This document shows, one piece after another, positions 38,301-52,241 of a DNA stretch of 64,000 nucleotides. The notes beneath the pieces were generated by a model that worked only from the letters and a program-made list of their open reading frames with translations, was not told the origin of the DNA and ran no database searches. Both the position numbers and the translations under genes were made by a program. Source of the DNA: Nemania diffusa (Eukaryota > Ascomycota > Sordariomycetes > Xylariales > Xylariaceae); NCBI GenBank assembly GCA_038501195.1, contig JBBPUQ010000001.1, forward strand, positions 4,712,001 to 4,776,000, given 5' to 3'. Position 1 is the stretch's first letter. Every line of letters starts with the position of its first letter.

Positions 38301-40421
38301 TAATTATTTAAATAAAAATTATTTAATATTAATATTTAATTTTAAATAAATATATTTTTTTTTATTATATAATAAAAATATATTAAATTTATTTAAAATT
38401 AACTTTTTTTATTTTTAATTTTAAAATTTAAATTATTATTAAATTTATTATTATATAAAAATTTTTTATTATTTTTATAATTTAATATAAATATATTATA
38501 TTTTTTATATAATAAAGTTTTTTATTTTAAAATATTATATATAATAAAATATTATTTTTTTATTTTTGATTTTTTTTATTAATTATAATTAATAAATTAA
38601 TAATTAAACTTTTTATAAATAAAGCATTTTTTATTACTTTTATTATTTTTATTATATAATTATTATAGTTTTTAATAAAATTTTTTTTTAAAACTATAAT
38701 TATATAATTATTTTAAATATTTAATATTATATTATTTATTAATAAAATAAATATTTATTATATAATAATAGTTTATTTTTTAATTAAAAAAAATTTATAA
38801 TATTATTTATAAATTAAAAAATAAAACTTTATATATAAATTTTTAATTAATTAAAATAAATTTAAATTTAAATATATTAAAATATATTTATATAATTATT
38901 ATATAAAATAATATTTTTTTATAATAGTTAAATTTTAAAATATATTATATAAATTAAAACTTATTAATTATAATTTTTAATATTTTAAATATTATTTTTA
39001 TTAAATTATTTTGTTTTATTTATATAAAAATAATAATAATTTAATTAATTTAATATTAATTATAATTAATTATTATATTAAAATAATTATTAAATATTAT
39101 ATAAATTTTATTTTATTTATATATTAAATTAATATAATTAAAATAATATTATTTAGTTTTTTTTTTAATATAAAAAAAAATATTATATAATATTGTTTTT
39201 TAATAATTTTAAATTAATAATATATTAAAATAAAAATTTAAACTTTATTATATAATATATTATATAATTTATTATTATAGTTTTAATTAAATCGTTATAT
39301 TTTAATAAATATAATAAATTAAATTATTTTAATTAAATTATTATAAATAATTTAAATAAAAGATTTTTTATATAATTGATTTTTATATATAAATAAAAAT
39401 ATAAAATATATAATAGAAATTTTAAAAATCAATATAAGTTTTTAAGTTTTTATTTATATAAAAAAACTAAATATTTAATTATTTATATTAAATATTAAAA
39501 TATATATTAATATTATTAATTTTAATATAATTAATTATAATATTAAATAGTTTATTTATATAATTAAAAATTTTAATATATTTATTAATATAAATATTAA
39601 AACTATTTATATAAATATATTATTATTTAATTTTTTATTGTTGTTATTATTACTAAATTTTTTAAATATATATATAAATTTATTATTATATATATTTTTA
39701 TATATTTTAATTTTTTTATTATTTATAACTATTATAATAAATATATATTTAAATATATAATTAATATTTATAAATATAAATTTTATTTAATTTTTAAAGT
39801 TGATTATAAATATTTATATAAATTGTTTATTTTTAATTTTTAGTTATATATATTTTTTTAAATATTATATAAAATATATAAATATTTATATTAAAATAAT
39901 TAAATTAATTAAATTAATAATAATATTTTAATATTTAAAATCAGTTTTGTTTTTTTATTTAAAAATATTAATAATATTTTTTTTAGTTATATTTTTATAT
40001 AAAAATAAATATAATTTTTTATTTAAAAATTTAAAATAGTTAATTTTAGCTACTATAGCTATAGCTACTATAATTAATTTTATTATAAATTTTAATATAA
40101 TTATAAAAAAATAAAATAAAAATAAATATAAAAATAAAAAAATAAATAAATTAATTAAAAAATTAAATATATAAAATAATTTATAGTTTTATTAATTTTT
40201 ATATAAAAATAATTAAATATTATATAAAAAAAATTTTCAACTTTATAATAATTAAGTTTTTTTATTTAATAATTAATTTAATTTTTTTTTTATTAATTAA
40301 TATAAATAATAATATATTTTTTATATAAAAAATAAAAAATTTAATATAAAAGTTATTTTATAATTAAACTTTGTTTTTTTATTTTATTAATTTATAATTA
40401 TATTTTATAATTATTAATTAA

Positions 40422-40731
40422 TATTAATAATATTTTTTATATATATATATATAAAAAGATTTAAAATAATTTATAAAGTTTAAAGTTTATTTTTAAGTTT
40501 TAAAGTTTTATATTAATTTATATATATATTTTATAAAAAAAAATATAATTAAAAAAGTTATATATAAATTATTTATATATATATATATATATATAACTTA
40601 TAAGTTTTATAAATTTTAATAAATTTTTATATTTTTTATTTATTTAATTATTTAATAAAAGTTTTAATTTAAGTTTTAATTATATATATTTATTATATAT
40701 ATATAAATTTTATTAAATCATTAATTTAATA
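40422..40731 (-). repeat. F-family LTR, inverted copy F3
   Basis: 310 bp; complement of the F LTR, reading TATTAATA at its left and ATTTAATA at its right end. Confidence 0.62.
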
Positions 40732-41415
40732 ATTTTATTATATAATTATATTTTATATATTATTAAAATAAATATATAATTAATTTAAATTTTATAATAA
40801 TAATAAATATAAAATTAATATATTTAAAATATAAAATTTAATTAATTTAATTAATATTAAAATTATTATAATATTTATAACTTTAAAAATTTTAATATTA
40901 TTAAATTAAATTATTATATTATTTAAAATTTAATTTATTTATATAAAAAAATTTTTTTATATAAAAATTTTAATTTAAACTTTTTTAATAATTAAAACTT
41001 TAATTATATTAATATTTTATAAAATATTTTAATATTTTATATTATATTAATTATTTAAATAAAAATTATTTAATATTAATATTTAATTTTAAATATATAT
41101 ATTTTTTTTATTATATAATATAAATATATTAAATTTATTAAAAATTAAATTATTTTATTTTTAATTTTAAAATTTAAATTATTATTAAATTAATAAATTA
41201 ATAATTAAACTTTTTATAAATAAAATATTTTTTATTATTTTTATTATTTTTATTATATAATTATTATAATTTTTAATAAAATTTTTTTTTAAAGTTATAA
41301 TTATATAATTATTTTAAATATTTAATATTATATTATTTATTAATAAAATAAATATTTATTATATAATAATAATTTATTTTTTAATTAAAAAAAACTTATA
41401 ATATTATTTATAAAT

Positions 41416-41650
41416 AGTTACAAGTTAGTTAATACTAGCTTAACCACTTAAATAAATTAAGTGGCTCTACCACATAGCTAAATAAGTGACCCCACTTATT
41501 GCCGCCTTAGACCGCTTTGCACACGCACATATAAGCAATTCTCTCGTAGGAGAATTCCTAACCTTCTCCCTTTTTTTTTCATTTGTAAATTTTTTATACA
41601 ATATAGCTTTATTTGCTTAAAGCCCTGTTTTTTTTGTAAGCTTTGTGCTA
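41416..41650. mobile_element. Unmutated ~235-bp structured insertion in F4, SINE- or MITE-like
   Basis: Normal-composition DNA interrupts the inverted F4 copy; both edges abut TATAAAT. The uninterrupted homologue near 38800 shows a short piece between two TATAAAT copies replaced by the insert, so the flanking match need not be a target duplication. Three perfect hairpins follow one another: 41444-41464 (8-bp stem), 41481-41500 (8-bp stem) and 41537-41556 (7-bp stem). On the minus strand, AGCGGTCTAAGGCG (41503-41516) equals the D-arm/A-box core of Leu/Ser tRNAs, and a weak B-box-like GGTAGAGCC follows about 33 nt later. A tRNA-derived SINE is possible but not proven. Confidence 0.45.
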
Positions 41651-43007
41651 TATAAATTTTTAATTAATTAAAATAAATTTAAACTTAAATATATTAAAAT
41701 ATATTTATATAATTATTATATAAAATAATATTTTTTTATAATAATTAAATTTTAAAATATATTATATAAATTAAAATTTATTAATTATAATTTTTAATAT
41801 TTTAAATATTGTTTTTATTAAATTATTTTATTTTATTTATATAAAAATAATAATAATTTAATTAATTTAATATTAATTATAATTTATTATTTTATTAAAA
41901 TAATTATTAAATATTATATAAATTTTATTTTATTTATATATTAAATTAATATAATTAAAATTATATTATTTAATTTTTTTTTAATATAAAAAAAAATATT
42001 ATATAATATTATTTTTTAATAATTTTAAATTAATAATATATTAAAATAAAAATTTAAACTTTATTATATAATATATTATATAATTTATTATTATAGTTTT
42101 AATTAAATTGTTATATTTTAATAAATATAATAAATTCAACTATTTTAATTAAATTATTATAAATAATTTAAATAAAAAAAAGTTTATATAATTAATTTTT
42201 ATATATAAATAAAAATATAAAATATATAATAAAAGTTTTAAAAATAAATAAAAATTTTTAAATTTTTATTTATATAAAAAAAAAAATATTTAATTATTTA
42301 TATTATATATTAAAATATTTATTAATATTATTAATTTTAATATAATTAATTATAATATTAAATAGTTTATTTATATAATTAAAAGTTTTAATATATTTAT
42401 TAATATAAATATTAAAACTATTTATATAAATATATTATTATTTAAATTTTTATTATTTTTATTTATATATTTTTTATTAATATATAAAAGTTTATTTTTA
42501 AATAATTTTTTATATATTTTAATATTTTTATTACTTTTAATAATAGCAATAAATTTTTTTTAAAATATATAATTAATATTTATTAATATTAATTTTATTT
42601 AATTATTAAAATTTATTATAAATATTTTATAAAATATATTATTAATTATAAAAATTTAATAAATTAATTAAAATTAATAATTATATTTTAATATTTAAAA
42701 TTAATTTGTTTTTTTAAAATTTTTATTTAAATATTGTTATTTTTAATTATATTTTTATATATAAATTTATTTTTATTATATAAAACTATTAATTTATTAT
42801 TTTAAATTTATTTAATTATTATAGCTATAATTACTATAGTTATTTTTATTATAAATATTAATATAGTTATAAAAAATAATAAAATAAAAAAAATAAAATA
42901 AATAAAATAATTAAAAAAATAAATATATAAAATAATTTATAGTTTTATTAATTTTTATATAAAAATAATTAAATTATTATATAAAATTAATTTTAATTTT
43001 ATAATAG

Positions 43008-43310
43008 TGTAAAAGTTAAAAAAAAACAGTTAATATAGTATATATAAAAATATTATATATTTAAAAGAAAATATTAAGCTAAAAAAAAAAAAAAAAAAAA
43101 AATTAAGTTTATAATAGCAAGTTTAATTATATATAAATTTTTTTTTTTATAATAAATATTTTTTTTATTGTTTTAATATTATTTGTTATATTTTTATTAT
43201 TTATTTTTTAATATAATAAAATAAATATTTATTACAAAATATAATAAATGTTTTAGTATATTTTTTATATATTGTTTTTTTATATAGTAAATATAGTTCA
43301 ATTATAATTA
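43008..43310 (-). repeat. E3 LTR (left)
   Basis: 303 bp, same length as 49968-50270, and alignable throughout with mainly C/T and G/A differences. Confidence 0.82.
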
Positions 43311-46300
43311 CTTTTTTGTTTATTTAAAGTTTGTTTTAAATTTGCAATAATTATAAAACTAATAAATAATTTAAACTTTATAAAATTTAATTTTATAAAA
43401 TTATATTTAATTAAATTTAATATAATTGTTGTTTTTATAATTTAGTTTAATTTGTTTTTTTTTAAAAACTTTTAGCTAATACTTTAGTTGTTTAAATAAT
43501 TTTATTTTGTTAAAATAAACATTATAATATTATTATAACAAAGTAAAAAAGTTATAAAAGTTAGTAATAAAATATTATATATTATTTAAATTTTAACTTT
43601 TTTAGTTTATTTTATAAAACAGTTTTTTATATTAGATTTATAAAAACAAAATTTTTTTAACTTTTTATTTTTTACTATTAATATTTAAGTTTATAATTTT
43701 TTTATTTAAATATTTATATTTTTGTTTAAACAATAAATTATTTATATATTTTTATAATTAATTTATATAAAACTAATATATTTTTTTTTATTAGTTTAAT
43801 AGCTTTAATAAATAAATATAATTTTTATATTTTAAAATTTTATATAATATTTATATAAAAAAATAGTTAAATTTATTATTTAAATAATTAGTTTATTTAT
43901 TTTTTTTTTTTAAAATATAAACAAAGTTATTTATATTAAAATTTAATTTTTGTTTATATTTATTAACTTGTTTAATTATTTTATTTTATACTTTTTATAT
44001 TTAATTTTTAACTATAAACAAATATTTATAAATTTGTTTTTTAAACATTTGTATTTTTTATTAAATAAGCTTTTTTTAAATAAAAAGTTTAACAATTGTT
44101 TTTGTTTTATTTTTTTAATTAAAAATTATATATATAAGTTATTTTATAATAATTTTTTAAAAAAAAAAACTTTTTAACAAATTATATAATAATATAATTT
44201 AAACATTATTTAAAACTAACAGTATTTTTAACTAATTGTTTTAAAAGTAATTAATATAAAAATATAACTATTAATTAATTTATTAATATATATTTTTTAT
44301 TTATTTTATTATTTTATAATATTTTATAAATAAAAAATTTAATTTTATTTTATAAATTTATAATAGTTTATTTATAAAATTTTTAATAAATTAAAAGTTT
44401 TAATTGTTTATAATAAATTTAAATTATTTAAATAGCTAATAAAAGCTTTTATAATATATTTAAGTTATATTTTTTGTTATAACTAATAAACTATAAAATA
44501 TAGTTTAATAAAGCTTAAACAAACAATTTACTATAATAAAAATTGTATTATTATTTAATTTATTTTTAAAAAAACTTTTAAAATTAATAACAATATATTA
44601 TTTAAAATAATTTAAAACTTTAAATAAACAAAACTTACTTAATATTTTATTTTAAAATATTTTAATAGTTTTGTAAAAATAATTAACTATATATATATTA
44701 ATATTTTTAAATATTTTTAGCTATTAATATTTATTTATTATTAATTTTTTAGTTTTATTTTTTTTAAAATAAACTATTAAAATTTAATTATAAACTTTTT
44801 AAATTATTTTTATTTATAAATTGTTTATATTAATTATAATTAAATATTTTTTATATATTATTAAATTTTTAAATATTTAATAATTTATTTATAATATATT
44901 AAATGTTAACTTTTTATATTTTTTTAACAAAAAACTTTTATAATTAGCTTATAATAAAACATTAATTAAAAGTAAATTTAATATAAATAGTAACTTATTA
45001 ACAATTAGTTTATAAATTTTAATTATTTATAAAATAAAATGTTTTAAAATAAAATTTTTTAAAATTAGTTATTTTAAAGTTATAACTAGCTGAAAAAGTA
45101 CTATTATATATTATTTGTTTTTTTTTTGCTTTTAACTTTTTAACTTATTTTTTAGCTTTAATATAATGTTTAAAATAATATTTTAAGTTTTTAACTAATA
45201 AATAATTATAAAATTATAATATAATATTAATTTAATTTATTTAATTTATTAAAAATTTAATATATATTTAATAATAAAATATTTTAATATTATATAGTTA
45301 ATAATTATTATAAAAAGTTTAATTTATTATAAATTTATTAGTTTTATTTTTTAATAAATAAGTTTTTTTATTACTATTAATATTTTTTTGTTATAAATAT
45401 TGTAATTAAATTTAGTTTTATAAAACATTTTAAAATAAAATATTATAAAATATTAATTATTTTTTAAACTATTTTTTTATAAAAAACAACTTATAGTTAT
45501 TTTATTTAATATATTTGTTTTTATATATATTTTTATATTAAATAAAAAATAACAAAATATTAGCGTTAATAATAAAACTTGTTTTAATTAATTAAATATT
45601 TTTTAATATATTTTAAACTAATTAAAACAAACTATAATAACTATTAATTAAATTAATAGTTTTATAATATAGCTAAACTTTTTAATAAATTATTTATAAA
45701 AATTATAAAATTTTAAAAAAAACTGTATTTTTTAAACTTAAATTATATTGTATTTTTTAAATAGCTTTTATTTATAAATTATTTTAGTTTTTATTAAATC
45801 TATTTCGATTTTATTAATATTAATAATAAATTTTAAAAATTTAATTTTAATTATATAAAATTTATACTTTTTTAAATTTATTTATAATTTTATAACTTAT
45901 AGTTTATTTAAAACTTTTTTTATATAAAGTTTATATTTAATTTTATTGTTTAAATATATTAATATATTATTAATATATACTATATAAAATATATTGAAAT
46001 ATTTAGTTAAAATATTGTTAATAAATTATTAAAATATAGCTAGTTTATTTATTAAACTAAAAAATAAAACATTAAATTAATATATTTTATATTATATATA
46101 AAATACAATTAAAAATTTATATTTTTTTATTATATATATATAATAAAATGTTTATTTTATATTTAATTTAGTATAAATTTTTATTTTTATAAAATAAATA
46201 AATATTTTATTAATTAAAAGTAAAAAATATTAATTTTTTTATATTAAAAAGTTTAGTTTTTAATAATTTATATATAGCTTTAAAAATTTGTTACTTTTTT

Positions 46301-47791
46301 ATATAAATAAAATTAGTACTATTTAAAATATTATAATAAACTTAATAAAACTTTTTATTAAGTTTTTATATATATATTATTTATAAATTTTAGTTTTTTT
46401 TAAAAACATTTTATATAAAGTATTATATTTTAAGTTTTTTAAATTTTTTATAAGTTTAATTTAATAATTAATTTTATATTTTTAAAATAATATTTAGTTA
46501 AAAGTTTTTTTATTAAATATATTAAAATATTTATAATATTTTATAAATATTATTTGTTTAATTATTTTTTAAAAGTTTTTTTTTAAATTTTTTAATTTAA
46601 ACTTTTTTTAAACAATTATTAAATTTATTTTATATAAAAAAATCATTTTATATAACTCGGTGTTTTTTTAATATATTATTATTACAAAAGTTATAATATT
46701 TAATATAAAAATGTTAATAAATTAATATTTATATTATTTTATAGCATTTTTTTATAGTTTATATTTGCTATAACAGTTTTTTAATTTAGATTTTTTTTTT
46801 AATAAAACTTTTTTAAATAAGTTTTTTTAAAATAGTTTTATTTTATTATTGTTTATTAATAATATTTTTATTTTTTATAATTTATGTTTTATTTAGTTTT
46901 TTTTAAACAAACTAATAATATATTAAAAAAGTTTAAATATAATATAAATAAAATTAATTATAAAAAAGTATTTTTTTGTTTTTTTATTTAACTTTTTATA
47001 TATAACTTTTAATTAAAAAATTTATTTTTTTATAATAAATAAGCTTTATAACTAAATAATATTTTATATTTTTTACATTATTTTATTTTTAAATAGTTTG
47101 TTTTATTATATAATATTAATTTAATAATTTAAGCTTTTTAATTTTTTTATTTTATTTAATAATATATTTTTAATAAGTTTTTTTTTTTTTATAATAAAAA
47201 ATATTAGTTTTTATTTTTAACAATTAATTAATATATTATAATATATAAAAAATTTCTATTTAACAATTATATTATATTTTATATTTAATACTATTATAAA
47301 AATATTTTAAATAATATATATATTAATATAAAAATAAATATTTAATGTTTTAATAATTTTTTAATTATTATTACTATTATATTTTATAATAAAAATAAAT
47401 TTAAAATTAAATAGTTTAAAAAAATTTAAAAATTATATTATTTTTTTAATAAATCAAATATTTATATATAAATATATTTTAACTTTTATATTAATTAAAA
47501 TAAAAATAAAAAGTTTTAATTTATTAAATATTATTAAATAAACTATTAATAAAAGCTTTTTTTTAAAATTTTTTTTTAAAAAATTAAACAAAACTTTTTT
47601 ATATTAATTTAAGTTTAAAATTAACAATATAATAAGCTTAAAAAAAAAAACTAATTATTTTAAACTTTTTTATTTTTTGAACTTTTTTTTTTTATATTAA
47701 CTTTTTAATTATTTTTAAAATAACTTATTTTTTTTTTTATAATTGTTATAATTTAAACAATATTTAAATATTTATATTTTTTATAATATAA

Positions 47792-47833
47792 ACAATTAAT
47801 ACTTTAATAATTAACTTTATAACAAATAAAACA
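47792..47833 (-). pseudogene. CCHC zinc-knuckle remnant of E3 gag
   Basis: On the complement the frame reads C-F-I-C-Y-K-V-N-Y-stop-S-I-N-C. This is the spacing C-x2-C-x4-H-x4-C with the His codon changed to Tyr (CAT to TAT) and one codon changed to a stop, both compatible with RIP. It lies about 2.1 kb inside the right LTR, where gag is expected for a minus-strand element. Confidence 0.65.
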
Positions 47834-49967
47834 AAAACTTTTTTATATTAAAATTATTTTTTTTTTATATTGTAATTTTATATAAAATTTATGTTTGTTT
47901 TTTAATTTTTTAAATATTAAAATAAAAAAATATTATTTAGTAATTAAAAATATAACTTTATTAAATAATAATTTTACAAATAAATTTTATAAAAATAAGT
48001 TTTTTATAAATAAATCTTTTAAAATATTAGCTATATTATGTTTTAATAATTATAAATTAGTTTTTTATAAAATAAAATTATTAATAAAGTTTTTATATTA
48101 TTAATAGTTAATAATTTAAATATAAAAACAATAAATATTAAAAATAACTTTAAAACTATTTATATTAAATATTATAATTTTATTTAATTGTTTTAATAAT
48201 TTATTATATAAATTTTATTTATAATTAATTTAAAATATATAAACTTAATTAATTAATTTAATAAATTTAAATTAAAAATTTAAAAACATTTTTAATTTTT
48301 TTATTTCAAACTTTTTATATTTAGTTTAAGCTTTTTTATATTTATAAAAATTGCTATATAATTTTAATAAATATTTTAAAACTTTTATAATAGTTATATA
48401 TATAAAACTATTTTATTTTAAAACTTATTTTATAAATAAAATAATTTTTAAAGCAATTAATTTATTTATATACTTTAAAATATAATATATTTAGTTTTAT
48501 TTATTTATAAAATAGTTTATATTTATTTAAAGTTTATTTTTTATAAACAAATATTAATAATAAAATTTAACTATAAATTTATTATTTAAAAAAATATTAT
48601 TAATAAAAACAAAAAAATTTATTACTTTTATATTTTATATTTTATTATTTAAAAATATTAAACTTAATATTATATTTTTTTATAACTATTTTTTTAAGTA
48701 GTATTTTTTAAAATAAATATATTATAAATAAAACTTTTTAAAATAAATATATATAAAATAATAAATTTTTAAATATTTACTTTAAAATTTAAATTGTTTT
48801 AAATAATTTAACTTTAAATAGTTTTTTTAAATATAGTAATAAATAAAATATTTTTTATTAAAATAAATTAATTAAAAATAATTTTATTATTAATATTATT
48901 TATATAAATATAACTTTTTTAAATAAAAAACTGCTAAATAAATATTTGTTAAATAAGTTTTTGCTTAATAATAACTTATACAGTAAATATTTTTTTATAT
49001 ATTTTAACTAGAACTTTTTAAAAAACTTTATTATAATTTTATAGTTTTTCAATTTTTTTTTTATATATTTTTAAAATTTATTTATTTTTAACAAACTTTG
49101 CTTTAACTTTTTATAAAAACTATTTACTTTTTTATATAAAATTTTTTATAATATAATAAATAATATATAAATAGTTTTAATTTTAACTACTATTAAAAGC
49201 TATAATATATAGTTAATTTATTATTTTATAAAATATTTAAGTTATAATAATATAAATATATATTTTATTAAAAACAAGCTTAAATTTAATTTTATTTAAC
49301 TTTTTTTAAATATTGTAGTTAATAATAAACTTTTTATTTTTAAACTTATATTTTATTATATTAAATAAAAAAAATATTTTATATATATAATATTATTTTT
49401 ATTAATAAATTAATTTATATTTATTTTTTATTTAAAAAAAAATATTTTGTTAAATTTTATTAATTATTAAATAAAATATATAAAAGTTTTGTACTATTTT
49501 GTTTTTTATATAATTTTAATATTATTAATAAATACTTTTTTTAAAATTATTAAAGTGTTTTTTAATAAACTTTAATACAATTTTTTGTAAAATAATATTA
49601 TAAATTATAAACTTTTTAACTAAAAAATTTAAAGCTGCTTTTTTTGTATTAAAATAACTATTTTTATTTTTAAAATAAAAATAAAAATTATTTAATACAA
49701 GCATTTTTTTTTTTTTTTTTTTTTTAAATGCTAAAAAAACTTGCAATATTATAGCTCAGTATTTTTTTTAAAATATAAAGTTAATATAAAAAATATAAAA
49801 AAAATTCAATATTAAATAAAAAATTCAATATTTAGTAATAAATCAATATTTTAATATTAATATTAAATATATTTAATATTAAATTAATATTAAATTAATA
49901 TTAAATTAATATTAAATTAAGCTTTTTAATATTAATTTATAACAAATAAATAAAACAAGTTTAATAT

Positions 49968-50270
49968 TGTAAAAACTAAAAAAAAACAGCTAATATAACA
50001 TATATAAAAATATTATATATTTAAAAAAAAATACTAAATTAAAAAAAAAAAAAAAAAAAATTAAGTTTATAATAACAAGCTTAATTATATATAAGTTTTT
50101 TTTTCTGTAATAAATATTTCTTTTATTATTTTAATATTATTTATTATATTTTTATTGTTTGCTTTTTAATATAATAAAATAAATATTTACTACAAAGTAT
50201 AATAAATGCTTTAATATATTTTTTATATATTATTTTTTAAAATATAATAAATACAGTTTAGTTATAACTA
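49968..50270 (-). repeat. E3 LTR (right; 5' LTR relative to coding strand)
   Basis: 303 bp, beginning TGTAAAAACT and ending GTTATAACTA, then the ATAG repeat and resumed F4 sequence. Confidence 0.82.
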
Positions 50271-50450
50271 ATAGTTAAATCTTTTTTATTTAATAATTAA
50301 TTTAATATATTTTTAATTAATTAATATAAATAATAATTTATTTTTTATATAAAAAAAATAAAATAAAATATAAAAGCTATTTTTAATAATAGTTAATTTT
50401 TGTTTTTTTATTTTATTAATTTATAATTATATTTTATAATTATTAATTAA

Positions 50451-50736
50451 TATTAATAAAACTTAATATATATATATATATAAAAATTTAAAATAATTTA
50501 TAAAATTTAAAATTTTATATTAATTTATATATATATTTTATAAAAAAAAATATAATTAAAAAAGTTATATATAAGTTATTTATATATATATATATATAAA
50601 ATTTATAAATTTTATAAATTTTAAAAAGTTTTTATATTTTTTATTTATTTAATTATTTAATAAAACTTTTAGTTTAATTTTTAATTATATATATTTAATA
50701 TATATATATAAATTTTATTAAATTATTAATTTAATA
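50451..50736 (-). repeat. F-family LTR, inverted copy F4 (right end of array)
   Basis: 286 bp; complement of the F LTR, from TATTAATAAAAC to ATTTAATA. Sequence to its right belongs to the outer element. Confidence 0.62.
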
Positions 50737-51996
50737 AATTTATTAAAAAAATTAATAATAAAATTAAAAAAAAAAATTATTAATTAATTAAAAAAATTTA
50801 TTATTATTATTATAATTTTATAAAAATTTAAAAATATATTTAATAAAAAATTTATTTATTAAAATAAAAAAAGTTTATTTAATTAATTATAAAAAAATAA
50901 AATTTTAAATAAAAATTAATTTTATTAAAATAAAAAAAAAGCTTTTTAAAAATATAAAATAAAATTAATAATTTATAATAATTAATAATTTTTTAATAAA
51001 TAAAAAAAAATTTATATTTTTATTTTAATTAAAAAGTTTTTTAAAACTTTAATAATTATTATAATTAAATTTAATTTTAAATTAAAATAATATAATATTA
51101 TAAATATATTTATAAATATTAAATTAAATAAAAAAATTTATATAAAAATATTTTTAAATTATAAAAAACTTTTAATAATTTTATAACTTTTTAAAATATT
51201 ATAAAATTTATAAAAGTTATTATTTTTATAATAAAAAAAATTAATAAATTTATTAAAAAAAATAAAATTTTTATTTATTTTTTATAAATTTTATTATTAT
51301 ATTAAAAATGATATTTTAATTTTTATTTATATTAATAATATAATAATTATTTATAAAAAAAAATATTATTAATTATTATATAGTTTTTTTAAAAAAATAT
51401 TAAATAATTAATAATAATAATTTATAATAATTTTTAAATATAAAAATAATAAAAAATTATAAAAAATATTTATTATAATTTTTATAAATTTTTTATATTA
51501 AAAAAATTAATAAATTAAATATTTATTATTAAATTAAAAATTTTTATATAAATATAAAAATATTTATTTTATAATAAAATTATAAATTAAATTTTAATAT
51601 ATTTTTATTTAAAAAAAATTAAATTAATTTTATATATTATTATAATAATTTAATTTAATATTATTTTTATAACTTTAAAATTAATTAAATTTAATTTAAA
51701 TTTAAATTTTAAATATTATATTATTATTAATAAAATATTATATTTTTTAATATAAAATAAAAAATAACTTTATAATAATTAACAATTTTTTTTTTATTAA
51801 TAATATTTTAAATTATAAAAGTTTATAAATTTATATAATAATTTTATTTAAAAATATAATAAATTAAAAAATTATAAAATAAAATATTATTATTATTTTA
51901 ATAATTAAAATATAATTTTTAATATAATTATAAATTTTAAAAAAAAAATTATTTATAAATTAACTTTTTAAAAAATTAAATTTTAAATTAAAAAAA

Positions 51997-52241
51997 TGAT
52001 ACAGGACCCAAGGGGGTTTGTTAGTTACCTAACCTGTAGGTTAGTAGACCTGTAGACCTGTTGGTCACCCAACAGGTCACCTGACCTGCAGTCACCTGCA
52101 GTCACCTGACTAGCCTGTACACCTAGCCCACCAACTTATATAGCCAAGGACCTTGGCTTCGCCAGGTCCCCCACCTATTTTCCTAATACATATACGATAC
52201 TAGACCTCAATTTACAGCCCTGTGCCTTGGTAATCCTAATA
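51997..52241. mobile_element. Unmutated ~245-bp insertion, candidate solo LTR
   Basis: The block starts TGATACAGGACCC and ends AATCCTAATA, with A-runs on both sides (TAAAAAAA at 51989-51996 and 52240-52247). It has ordinary base composition within near-pure A/T. Three perfect hairpins are present: 52029-52044 (6-bp stem), 52057-52076 (8-bp stem) and 52143-52157 (7-bp stem, 1-nt loop). The TG start and the end TA (possibly mutated CA) fit a solo LTR; a hairpin-rich MITE is an alternative. No coding capacity was seen. Confidence 0.45.

Larger units (their letters stand above)
43008..50270 (-). mobile_element. E3: 7.3-kb LTR retrotransposon, RIP-inactivated
   Basis: Two 303-bp LTRs, 43008-43310 and 49968-50270, begin TGTAAAA and end with ATTA or ACTA. 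The 4-bp repeat ATAG flanks the element (43004-43007 and 50271-50274). The insertion splits the inverted F4 copy; joining the flanks recreates F sequence. A gag-type zinc knuckle remnant is readable on the minus strand at 47792-47833, so the right LTR is the 5' LTR. I could not identify reverse transcriptase or integrase motifs with confidence, so copia versus gypsy is open. It is less A+T-saturated than F. Confidence 0.82.
14747..50736. repeat. F-family LTR-element array: four direct then two inverted copies
   Basis: A second LTR family recurs. Its LTRs begin TATTAAAT (probably TGTTAAAT before RIP) and end TTAATA (from TTAACA). Direct copies: F-1 14747-16246; F0 16247-18032 plus 25265-25677; F1 25828-31591 (nearly complete, internal ~5.3 kb); F2 31284-35320 (lacks the first ~1.9 kb of internal sequence and shares an LTR with F1). 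Inverted copies: F3 35321-40731; F4 40732-43007 plus 50271-50736, with a deletion near 41190. The gaps in F0 and F4 are the insertions of E2 and E3. F1 keeps more C and G than F2 or F3. No protein was readable and the superfamily is unknown. Confidence 0.75.

Noticed and set aside
46600..46900. Possible RNase H or RT remnant in E3 on the minus strand
   Set aside because: A weak Y-S-x-Y...A-I pattern is visible, but spacing does not fit known RNase H motifs well enough to call.
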